Shown here one piece after another: positions 1 to 6,608 of a stretch of 8,071 nt of DNA. The position numbers and the translations under genes were made by a program. Position 1 is the stretch's first letter, and every line of letters begins with the position of its first letter. The notes under the pieces were generated by a model, which worked only from the letters and a program-made list of their open reading frames with translations, ran no database searches and had not been told where the DNA came from. The DNA comes from an uncultured Rickettsiales bacterium (GTDB lineage: Bacteria; Pseudomonadota; Alphaproteobacteria; Rickettsiales; UBA998), in assembly GCA_937982385.1 (NCBI GenBank), contig CALJMC010000035.1:1-8071 (forward strand), read 5' to 3'.

Positions 1-74
1 ACATAACCTTAACACTACTCATGCCCCGTTTCGGGTAATATTAAAGGTGAGATAAACCGCTTACAGAAGGTATC

Positions 75-1916
75 ATGGCAGATCCAGTTACACAAACAGC
101 AAAAACAGTCGCAAATCGTGCGACTAAAAGTGCTGCCGCGCCTAACCCTGTAACAAGCCCTGTAAACGGCGCTGCGGGAACAGTGCCTACCAAAGGCTTC
201 GCCAAAAACGACCCTAGAAACCCTGAAAACCCTAAAACTGCTGACCAACTTATGTCTGAGGCACAAGAAAGTAGCGTAGGGTCCGCAACCGAAAGTATAG
301 CCGGCAAAGGAACCATGGCAGTCATGGGATGGGACTTTTTAATGAGACCCATTGGTGGCGTTGCAAGCTGGTTTGGCACACGAAGTAGCAAAGAAAACAG
401 CCTCGGTACGCGTATCGGCAACTGGGTTAGCAACGCAAATAAAGTTTTACAAGACACGAATGCGAACAACCTTGAACGCATGGGCTGTGACACATCCAAA
501 CTAAAAGCTACCGCACAAGAGCTCGCACCAATCGAACGTCAAGCAAGCGGCGTTGCAGGACTCATTGGCAACCGACTCGGCATCACCACAGATAAAATAG
601 CACAGCACACCCCCGAACTGAACAAACTCAGAAATGCAACATCAAGCATATCTCGGATGCTCACAGGCACACACGGCCGTCACATCGCAGATAGACTTAA
701 TGAACATGTAGAGGCGGCACATAGCCATGCACCGCATGCTGGCACAGTCTCGACCTCTGCCGAAGCCTATGAAACTGCGCTCAAAGGAATCCAAACAGAA
801 ACCGCTAATGCCCATAACCTGCTGAAAGGCGGCGCACAAGGAACCAATGCACTCTCCATTGACTTCACCAACCAGAAAAAAATCATTGATGACACCATGG
901 GCGGAGCAAAAAAATCACGCATTCCGTTCGTAGGGAAAACAAATGGCCTCATCACAGACGCCACCAAGGCAACAAAAGGCTATGGGAACCTACGCTTTGC
1001 ACAGGCACCACTTAAAACATTGGCGAGTAGCCTAAAAAGCATTCCCGCTACTATCGCCAACAAAACGACGCACTCAACAGCCTTCGACGCAACATTTGCC
1101 TTAGAAACTGCGGTGAGCAATATTAGCTTTGCCAAAGATGTTAGCTTCCATCTCAATAATTTGCGCCATATGTGTGAAGTGATGGAAGACACCAAAGAAG
1201 TGAGTAACTTCCATGTGCTATTCAGCAAAGATGTTCCCAAAGTTGTGCAACATGCCCGCAAGCAAGTCTTTGCTCAATTTGGCCCTCGTGCTGTGATTGA
1301 AGCAGCAAGTGATGTACTTACTGGTGTTGGTTTTATAAGAAGTAATTTCCTAATGATGATGCTTCCCATGGGTATTCGTATGGCAGCAGGAGCCGCCTCA
1401 CCCAAGTTTAACTTGCTAAATGATTACGGCGCATTAGCACAAGCGCAAGCCAGCGGCGAACAACTTGAAGGCGCACATTACGCAAAAATTATCGCTGGCG
1501 CATCCGAAGCGGTGGCATTAGCTGGTGGTAACATGAATGGCCTTACCGTTGAAGTTGCCAAACATTATGCTAAACAACAAACACCTATTGATCAGGTTTT
1601 ACGCGAAATCGAGTCAGGCCAAATGAATAAAATCGCGCTCGGGCTTCAACAAGAACGCACCACCGCTGGCATTACTGCAGGCACCATGGACCCAGAAGCA
1701 CAAGCTCGTGCTGAAGCGGAACAAGAAAATTATGACGCAGCCATCGCGCGTGAAAAAAACGAAACCCCCAAAGCACAAATTGCAACGACAGAATCTGTCC
1801 ATGCCTCACCAACGCAACACACGATGCAGCAACCAGCAACTAACGCTGCAATACCCACCGCTATCATGCCTAAAACTGCACAGATTCTTTCTGCCCCACA
1901 GCAGGGGATTCACTAA
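75..1916 (+). CDS. Large Ala-rich protein of unknown function, possible tail-associated or tape-measure-position protein
   Basis: This is a 613-aa protein of a family I do not recognise. The ATG has AGAAGG at 65-70, four bases upstream. There is no signal peptide. Residues 1-60 are Ala/Pro/Asn/Thr-rich and probably disordered. A short hydrophobic, aromatic patch (GWDFLMRPIGGVASWFG) lies near residues 84-100. The middle is polar and probably helical. The strongest hydrophobic block, including FLMMMLPMGIRMAAGAA, lies near 405-440. The last 80 or so residues are Gln/Ala/Thr/Pro-rich and low in complexity. It overlaps the next gene by one base (TAATG), so the two are probably co-translated. It lies two genes upstream of a DUF2460 distal tail protein. 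In GTAs and siphophages that neighbourhood holds the tape measure, so a diverged tape measure or an injected particle protein is possible. That role rests on position only, and an unrelated cargo or host gene remains possible. Confidence 0.85.
   Translation: MADPVTQTAKTVANRATKSAAAPNPVTSPVNGAAGTVPTKGFAKNDPRNPENPKTADQLMSEAQESSVGSATESIAGKGTMAVMGWDFLMRPIGGVASWFGTRSSKENSLGTRIGNWVSNANKVLQDTNANNLERMGCDTSKLKATAQELAPIERQASGVAGLIGNRLGITTDKIAQHTPELNKLRNATSSISRMLTGTHGRHIADRLNEHVEAAHSHAPHAGTVSTSAEAYETALKGIQTETANAHNLLKGGAQGTNALSIDFTNQKKIIDDTMGGAKKSRIPFVGKTNGLITDATKATKGYGNLRFAQAPLKTLASSLKSIPATIANKTTHSTAFDATFALETAVSNISFAKDVSFHLNNLRHMCEVMEDTKEVSNFHVLFSKDVPKVVQHARKQVFAQFGPRAVIEAASDVLTGVGFIRSNFLMMMLPMGIRMAAGAASPKFNLLNDYGALAQAQASGEQLEGAHYAKIIAGASEAVALAGGNMNGLTVEVAKHYAKQQTPIDQVLREIESGQMNKIALGLQQERTTAGITAGTMDPEAQARAEAEQENYDAAIAREKNETPKAQIATTESVHASPTQHTMQQPATNAAIPTAIMPKTAQILSAPQQGIH
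1903..1908 (+). promoter_or_regulatory. Ribosome binding site inside the upstream gene
   Basis: AGGGGA lies seven bases before the ATG at 1916, within the last codons of the 613-aa gene. Together with the TAATG stop/start overlap it supports translational coupling and fixes the start of the 388-aa gene. Confidence 0.6.
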
Positions 1917-3082
1917 TGGCAGTAGCAGCACCCACATATCCGATGATGAACTATAGAACCATTCCACAAGGTGCATCCCAATATGCAACAGGTAGCACTG
2001 TCGCCGCTCCCGTCTATCAAATACCCCCCACTCTGCCACATGCAGCCTATGTTGGCGCAGGCGCCGTCCAACAAGCAGGACAAGCAGCGAATGATGACGA
2101 AGACAACAAAGACATGATGACAGACCTTGCTGTCGCTGGCGGCGAAATGGCCGCATGGGCCTTACCTAAAGTAGGTATTGCAGCACCTGTTGCAACCGCC
2201 TTTAGCGCATTTGGCGCGGGCCGCGCAGCAGATAAAGGGGTTGAGGGTATGGTAAATGCCTATCGTGAAATCATTGCGGCAGACTTAAACATTCATCCTT
2301 CGCAAGTCAATGAAGCGGCATTGAGAAAATCTGCAGAACATTTAGAACCATTAAAAGATGCACTTGAAGCCTATGACGACACACGCACAGACCGTCCACT
2401 CGAAAGCCTAGCGGGCGCAGGTGCCGCAGGAGCTGCCGCACTAAGTTTTGCATCAAGTGGCGCAGCCGTGGCAGCAGGTGGTGCTGCGGTAGCAACAGGC
2501 GGAACAAGTTTACTCATAACACTTCCCGTCGGATTTGCTGCATCGTGGTTAGGCGAAAAAGCAGCATCTGGCTTACTTGGTAGCAAAGATGTAGAAGATA
2601 CCGCACATGGCTATGTGCAAGAGACACTCAAACCAAAACTTGAATCAGGGCAAGGGCTCTCCTCAGTTGATATTTTCTCTGCTTACGTCAAAATGGATGA
2701 CCAGCTAGCACAGCAAATCGAAACCTCAGCAGGCGATAACTGGGATGACCTCGACACGACAGAAAAAGCCTCTACATTGCTTAAAAACCACCCTAAAATG
2801 GCGCGTATCTGCGCACAAGAAGCTTATTTATGTAATACGGGCGCGCTTACACCCGAAATGGTACTATTTGCTGAACCAGCACAAATTGAACAAACCATGC
2901 AAATAGCGCAACAACGCCCTCAAATGCATGTGCAGAAATCCTATCCTGCGCAAGTGGGGATGATGCCTCAAGCTGTGATGAACCAACAGGCTACGAATCA
3001 ACCGATGCACCCACCCATGCCACAAATCATGACCTCAGGCGCGCAAGTGCAACCGATGATGCTGCAACAAGTGCAACGATAA
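1916..3082 (+). CDS. Ala/Gly-rich hydrophobic protein of unknown function with Gln/Met/Pro-rich tail
   Basis: This is a 388-aa protein of unrecognised family. The start is set by the TAATG overlap with the preceding gene and AGGGGA seven bases upstream. A hydrophobic stretch (AAWALPKVGIAAPVATAF) lies near residues 78-97. A polar helical part follows, containing YREIIAADLNIHPSQV. A long Gly/Ala block of about 55 residues near 164-220 (AGAAGAAAL, VAAGGAAVATGG, LLITLPVGFAASWLG) resembles a membrane-active or glycine-zipper hairpin. An acidic helical domain follows, with Cys in ARICAQEAYLC. The last 70 residues are Gln/Met/Pro-rich repeats of low complexity. The layout of hydrophobic block plus Gln-rich tail mirrors the upstream neighbour, suggesting they work as a pair. 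It ends 70 bases before the DUF2460 tail gene. Membrane insertion, a tail-lumen role or an effector role are all inference. Confidence 0.85.
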   Translation: MAVAAPTYPMMNYRTIPQGASQYATGSTVAAPVYQIPPTLPHAAYVGAGAVQQAGQAANDDEDNKDMMTDLAVAGGEMAAWALPKVGIAAPVATAFSAFGAGRAADKGVEGMVNAYREIIAADLNIHPSQVNEAALRKSAEHLEPLKDALEAYDDTRTDRPLESLAGAGAAGAAALSFASSGAAVAAGGAAVATGGTSLLITLPVGFAASWLGEKAASGLLGSKDVEDTAHGYVQETLKPKLESGQGLSSVDIFSAYVKMDDQLAQQIETSAGDNWDDLDTTEKASTLLKNHPKMARICAQEAYLCNTGALTPEMVLFAEPAQIEQTMQIAQQRPQMHVQKSYPAQVGMMPQAVMNQQATNQPMHPPMPQIMTSGAQVQPMMLQQVQR

Positions 3083-3152
3083 CATTCACCCTTCCGCAGA
3101 CAGATTCTCTCTTATAACCTGACGCTACATCGCATCAGATAAGAGGTACATC

Positions 3153-3752
3153 ATGAGTTTTTCCGATATTCGTTTTCCCGAATCCATTGCTTATGGCTCC
3201 AGCGGCGGACCACTCTTTTCCACCGACATTGTCACCACTGAGAGTGGACATGAACGCCGCAACAGCAATTGGAGTGTGGCGCGTGCGCGCTATAATGTGG
3301 CACATGGCGTCAAAACAAAACAACAGATGGATGCACTCATTGCCTTCTTCCGCGCCCGCAAAGGACGTGCTTTGGGCTTTCGCTTCAAAGATTGGAGCGA
3401 TTATCAATGCATGAATGAACAGTTAGCGATCGGCGATGGGTCTACGACACAGTTTCAAATGGTGAAGCATTATGCGAGTGGGGACGACATACAAATACGT
3501 AAAATAACACGTCCCACTATCGACAATTTTACTATATATATCAATCAACAAACGCTGTCATCCGGCTATATTCTAGACAACAGCACAGGCATCATTACTT
3601 TTGACACCGCACCCGCAACAGCTAGCGTTATCACCGCCGATTTTGAATTTGATGTGCCCGTTCGCTTTGATTCAGATGCAATGGAAACCTCGCTAGACGC
3701 CTATGGCATTCACTCATGGGCAAATATTTCCTTAATAGAAATTAGAGAATAA
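3153..3752 (+). CDS. DUF2460 (TIGR02217) distal tail protein, GTA gene 12 family
   Basis: This 199-aa protein belongs to DUF2460, the family of Rhodobacter GTA gene 12. In the GTA particle that protein forms the distal tail ring joining the tail tube to the baseplate hub. Family signatures are visible. The N-terminus has FPESIAYGSSGGP. Residues 66-84 hold the hallmark FRARKGRALGFRFKDWSDY. The C-terminus, about 166-199, has FDVPVRFDSDAMETSL and ends in LIEIRE. The length of about 200 residues matches the family and the protein looks intact. AGAGG at 3142-3146, six bases before the ATG, supports the start. In GTAs and related prophages the DUF2163 hub gene normally follows directly. Here a 368-aa gene with its own promoter lies between them. 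The family call is strong. Whether the particle is a GTA, a prophage or a remnant cannot be decided from this window. Confidence 0.95.
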   Translation: MSFSDIRFPESIAYGSSGGPLFSTDIVTTESGHERRNSNWSVARARYNVAHGVKTKQQMDALIAFFRARKGRALGFRFKDWSDYQCMNEQLAIGDGSTTQFQMVKHYASGDDIQIRKITRPTIDNFTIYINQQTLSSGYILDNSTGIITFDTAPATASVITADFEFDVPVRFDSDAMETSLDAYGIHSWANISLIEIRE

Positions 3753-3788
3753 TGTCATCAAACCGTCATAATTGTAGCCCTCAAAAGT

Positions 3789-3797
3789 TGCTATACT
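3789..3797 (+). promoter_or_regulatory. Extended -10 promoter of the 368-aa gene
   Basis: TGCTATACT matches an extended -10 element (TGn followed by TATACT, five of six to TATAAT). A weak -35-like TTGTAG lies at 3772-3777, slightly too close, which an extended -10 can tolerate. Transcription would begin near 3804. That is after an in-frame ATG at 3802 but before the ATG at 3826, which supports 3826 as the translation start. Confidence 0.5.
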
Positions 3798-3825
3798 ATA
3801 CATGGTAGAATTTTATAGGAAAAAT

Positions 3826-4932
3826 ATGACGGAGCAGACTCCTCACAACTTATTACATGTAAGCGCGACCCGAGTGTCGTCGCCAGAGGATGCTGCACAA
3901 TTATCTCCATTATCAACAGTCACAGAAAATACACCCCCCACACAGGCACTGCGTGACTATGAGTCACTCGCACTTATCAGCCAAGAAATGAACAAAGAAC
4001 ACCGCTATCTCGCAGATAAGCGCGCACAAGCACAATCAAGCAAGAGCTTCTATCAAATGGGCGCTGGCGCACTTGGTGGAGTGGGCGCAGGTGCATTTTT
4101 CTATAAAACACGCAATAAGTTCGATGAAATGATTGAACGCAAAGCGAATGAGATAGCCAAGGTTGCAACTGAACATGCCTCTCCCTATAAATTCATATCA
4201 CAAATAAAGAGTGCAAGAATAGGTGGAAGACTTGGCAGTGAAGAAATTGAGAGACTCACGGACAGAGCATTACTTTTTTTCTGCCCTGAAGAGCATGCTA
4301 AAGCATGCAGGGAAGATGTTAAAACCATAGTGACTAAAACGTCACACCGCCCAGAAGGCGAAGCTATTCGCGACATGTTAAATAAACTTACCAAAGAGAA
4401 TACACTGCTTGCAGAGTTCCAAAATAATTTTAATAAAGCGTTCACTATTAATGATCTATCGGTCAACACGAAGACTTTAGAACGCAGATCAGACCTAAAC
4501 GATTTACTCAAAAATGTACAAAAAGAAATTGAACCCGTACTCAAAGAGATGAATTTATCAGCAGATTCTATAGAGAAAACAAAAAAATATTTTCGAGCGA
4601 CGATAAAAGATGAGTTCCCTCCAAAACTCACACAAATTAGAGCAACACTAACAAAAGATTTTGCCCATAACATACATAAACCTGCTTGGCAAATAGGGTT
4701 GGGAGCGGGTGCCATTGTCGCAAGCACAACGCTTGGAAGTCTCGCCTATAATTTTCTCCATAACAAAGATAAGCAAGAAATTAAGAAAACAGAAGAAAAG
4801 ATAGATACTTTGGGTAATGCATTTGAACTTTTTAATGCTCCAAACACAACCGTTGAGGCGTCTAGTGATGTAAGCCTCGAAAAACTCGTTAACAGCGCTG
4901 AACATACAACCGCCCCTTCTCACACCGTTTAA
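3826..4932 (+). CDS. Unrecognised 368-aa protein with two Gly-rich hydrophobic segments, inserted between tail genes
   Basis: I do not recognise this family. The start at 3826 is chosen because AGGA at 3817-3820 sits five bases upstream and the predicted transcript begins after the alternative ATG at 3802. Residues 1-45 are polar and probably disordered. A Gly/Ala hydrophobic segment (MGAGALGGVGAGAFFY) lies near 77-92. A long charged, Lys/Glu-rich and probably coiled-coil middle runs to about 280. A second hydrophobic segment (IGLGAGAIVASTTLGSLAYNFL) lies near 289-310, followed by a Lys/Glu-rich helix and a polar tail. The two segments could make it a membrane protein with a large central domain. 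The central coding sequence is visibly AT-richer than the flanking tail genes. It has its own promoter and separates two genes that are usually adjacent, as expected of a phage moron (an acquired cargo gene). Its function is unknown; a lysogenic-conversion or particle-cargo role is inference. Confidence 0.85.
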   Translation: MTEQTPHNLLHVSATRVSSPEDAAQLSPLSTVTENTPPTQALRDYESLALISQEMNKEHRYLADKRAQAQSSKSFYQMGAGALGGVGAGAFFYKTRNKFDEMIERKANEIAKVATEHASPYKFISQIKSARIGGRLGSEEIERLTDRALLFFCPEEHAKACREDVKTIVTKTSHRPEGEAIRDMLNKLTKENTLLAEFQNNFNKAFTINDLSVNTKTLERRSDLNDLLKNVQKEIEPVLKEMNLSADSIEKTKKYFRATIKDEFPPKLTQIRATLTKDFAHNIHKPAWQIGLGAGAIVASTTLGSLAYNFLHNKDKQEIKKTEEKIDTLGNAFELFNAPNTTVEASSDVSLEKLVNSAEHTTAPSHTV

Positions 4933-5044
4933 TCATACGACGTTAGAAACCGAGGCGAGTACAAGAGAAACAATCCCCCCTTCCCGTTCTGCTTTGACAA
5001 CCTCATGCTTAGCTCTCACCTTCACTAGACAGAGAGTATCCAAC

Positions 5045-5896
5045 ATGAAAAAATTATCTCCCGCTTTAGAATCTCATATTTTATCTGGTGTCACAAAACT
5101 CATCACCTGCTGGAAACTCACACGCCGCGACGGCACCATCATGGGGTTCACCGAGCATGATCAGGACATTACACTAGATACACTCACCTACAAAGCGGCG
5201 ACAGGCTTCACCCCCACTGCCATTGCCACCTCCTCCGAACTTGGCGTGAACAATCATGATATTGAAGGCATGCTAAGCGATGAGAGTATCACGGAAGACG
5301 ATATTTATGCGGGACATTATGACTATACTGAAGTTGAAGTGTTTCAAGTGAACCACCAAAACCCCGAATCGGGCCGCATTATACTCAGCACAGGATGGCT
5401 AGGCGAGATCAGCATCCAAAACGGACGATTCATCGCAGAAGTTAGAGGACTCACGCAACAGCTTTCCACACGCATTGGTGAGTTATATAGCCCTTTTTGT
5501 CGCGCAGGTTTTGGCGATGACCGATGTGGCATCAACCTCAATAACCACAGTGTGACTGGCACCGTCACAGCAAGCACATCACGCCATCACTGCACTGACG
5601 ACAGCCGCAGTGAAGTGAGTCAATTCTTCACCTTCGGAAGCATAACTTTCACCAGCGGGGCGAATAATGGCATCTCTGTCGAAGTTAAGCTGTTTCAACA
5701 AGGTGGCGACATCACATTATCCCTACCCACAGCTTATGACATTACGGTAGGCGACACTTACACAATGAGCGCAGGATGCGACAAACGCTTCAGCACGTGC
5801 CGCGACCGCTATGAGAACACCATCAATTTTCGTGGCGAACCGCATATACCTGGGCTGGATAAAATATTGCAGACTTCAAGCACCCGCAGTGTCTAA
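5045..5896 (+). CDS. DUF2163 (phage BR0599/TIGR02218) tail hub protein, GTA gene 13 family
   Basis: This 283-aa protein belongs to DUF2163, the family of Rhodobacter GTA gene 13, which forms the baseplate hub and is related to lambda tail protein L. The start at 5045 gives the usual N-terminus (LITCWKLTRRDGTIMGFTEHDQDI). Extending the frame upstream to 4994 would add 17 residues not expected in the family. Purine-rich GAGAG at 5032-5036 may be the ribosome site. Hallmarks are YSPFCRAGFGDDRCGINL near 148-165 and CDKRFSTCRDRYENTINFRG near 245-264, followed by EPHIPG. C152, C161, C245 and C252 fall in these two motifs. Lambda gpL binds an Fe-S cluster, so cluster binding here is plausible but inferred. 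Length is normal and there is no frameshift. The gene 14 NlpC/P60 peptidase that normally follows is absent; a 55-aa ORF comes next. Confidence 0.95.
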   Translation: MKKLSPALESHILSGVTKLITCWKLTRRDGTIMGFTEHDQDITLDTLTYKAATGFTPTAIATSSELGVNNHDIEGMLSDESITEDDIYAGHYDYTEVEVFQVNHQNPESGRIILSTGWLGEISIQNGRFIAEVRGLTQQLSTRIGELYSPFCRAGFGDDRCGINLNNHSVTGTVTASTSRHHCTDDSRSEVSQFFTFGSITFTSGANNGISVEVKLFQQGGDITLSLPTAYDITVGDTYTMSAGCDKRFSTCRDRYENTINFRGEPHIPGLDKILQTSSTRSV

Positions 5897-5951
5897 AACG
5901 AACTTATAATCCATAAAAAATTAGTTTTACTATTGAACTACGTATTTTTAG

Positions 5952-5959
5952 TATAAAAT
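5952..5959 (+). promoter_or_regulatory. Candidate -10 element for the 55-aa/DUF2335 pair
   Basis: TATAAAAT lies in the AT-rich gap after the hub gene. TTGAAC at 5933-5938 resembles a -35, but the spacing to the -10 is only 13-15 bases. Transcription from this -10 would start at about 5964-5966, at or next to the ATG of the 55-aa ORF. That would give a leaderless message, in keeping with the absence of a ribosome binding site there. Confidence 0.35.
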
Positions 5960-5965
5960 CATAGA

Positions 5966-6133
5966 ATGAAAACATTCATATTTGCAATTTTACAAGGTAT
6001 GGGATCTATCTTGTCTGTCAATTCGGCAGCACTTTATCGCTACCCGCACCGTCAATCAGGTGAAGCACTGCGTGGTGATTGGTTGAGAATAGGCAAAGAC
6101 ATTGAAAATGCATGGGATGAGAATGATGACTAA
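5966..6133 (+). CDS. Small 55-aa protein that precedes DUF2335
   Basis: This short ORF encodes MKTFIFAILQGMGSILSVNS at its N-terminus, followed by a polar part with SGEALRGDWLRIGKDIENAW and an acidic end. The pattern of hydrophobic N-terminus with GMGSIL, then EALRxDWxxIGxD, recalls small alphaproteobacterial proteins often encoded just upstream of DUF2335 genes; this is from memory and was not searched. There is no Shine-Dalgarno sequence before the ATG, and a candidate -10 ends only six bases upstream, so translation may be leaderless. The stop codon overlaps the start of the DUF2335 gene by several bases (ATGATGACTAA), which points to coupled translation of a pair. The function is unknown. 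It could be a small regulator or an inner-membrane partner of the next protein. Confidence 0.65.
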   Translation: MKTFIFAILQGMGSILSVNSAALYRYPHRQSGEALRGDWLRIGKDIENAWDENDD

Positions 6134-6575
6134 TCACACCAACAAATCCAAAAAGAAACCCTACACCGCCCCCAAAAAGACGGTAGAAATACTACCCAAC
6201 CCCGAAACACTCGAAGCCTATAATTATGTTGTCGAGGGTTCCGCAAAACAAATTCTTGATATGTTTGAGCGCGAACAGCAACATCGTCACGAATGGGAAG
6301 CCTCCGCGCTTAAAGTCCATCGCATCAGCTCAGTATTGGGCCAAATACTCGGCTTTCTGATCGCCATTGCTATTTTCGTGTCGGCAAGTGTCATCGGTGT
6401 GTATGGAAGCACCACCACTGCAGCCGTCATCTGGGTGTTTGGGCTGTCAATCATTGTGATGAGTTCACTCGTTTGGGCCTATGCACGTACGATTGGACAG
6501 CGTCCACTCTTCTCCCGCCCGACCATGCGCACACATTTCCGTCCCGAAAAACGCAGAAGCACCGACGTCACCTAA
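6123..6575 (+). CDS. DUF2335 family two-helix membrane protein
   Basis: This is a 150-aa protein of the DUF2335 family (uncharacterised predicted membrane protein, common in Proteobacteria). After a Lys-rich N-terminus, the family motif LPNPETLEAYNYVVEGSAKQIL lies near residues 24-45, followed by MFEREQQHRHEWE near 47-59. Two transmembrane helices follow, near 72-94 (LGQILGFLIAIAIFVSASVIGVYG) and 98-121. The C-terminus is short and basic, ending in RPEKRRSTDVT. I place the start at 6123, with 6126 equally possible. Either overlaps the stop of the 55-aa ORF, and GGGA at 6114-6117 may serve as ribosome site. The biochemical role of the family is not known. Next to phage genes a holin-like or exclusion role can be imagined, but nothing in the sequence demonstrates it. 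It converges on the repressor gene with a gap of 33 bases and no clear terminator. Confidence 0.9.
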   Translation: MMTNHTNKSKKKPYTAPKKTVEILPNPETLEAYNYVVEGSAKQILDMFEREQQHRHEWEASALKVHRISSVLGQILGFLIAIAIFVSASVIGVYGSTTTAAVIWVFGLSIIVMSSLVWAYARTIGQRPLFSRPTMRTHFRPEKRRSTDVT

Positions 6576-6608
6576 ACACGCTATTATAAATGTTGTTATG
6601 TGAAGTGA

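Noticed and set aside
25..35. CCCG-TTT-CGGG hairpin before the first gene, possible terminator
   Set aside because: The stem is only four base pairs and the downstream bases (TAATATT) are not a U-tract. It was not called as a terminator.
9..41. TTAACA (9-14) and TAATAT (36-41) as a promoter for the 613-aa gene
   Set aside because: The spacing of 21 bases is too long and both hexamers are weak.
41..499. 152-aa open frame on the minus strand over the start of the 613-aa gene
   Set aside because: It is a shadow frame. The plus-strand gene has a ribosome site and is coupled to its neighbour.
3802..3825. Start of the 368-aa protein at ATG 3802
   Set aside because: It lies at or before the predicted transcription start and has no ribosome site. 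ATG 3826 has AGGA five bases upstream.
4185..4727. 180-aa open frame on the minus strand within the 368-aa gene
   Set aside because: It is a shadow of the plus-strand gene, with Ser/Leu-rich unnatural composition and no ribosome site or family signal.
4994..4999. TTGACA upstream of the hub gene as a -35
   Set aside because: No -10-like hexamer occurs 15-19 bases downstream, so it is probably chance.
4994..5044. N-terminal extension of the hub protein from the TTG at 4994
   Set aside because: The added 17 residues do not look like the family N-terminus, and the start at 5045 fits better.
6576..6608. Bidirectional terminator between DUF2335 and the repressor gene
   Set aside because: No convincing inverted repeat was found in the 33-base gap.
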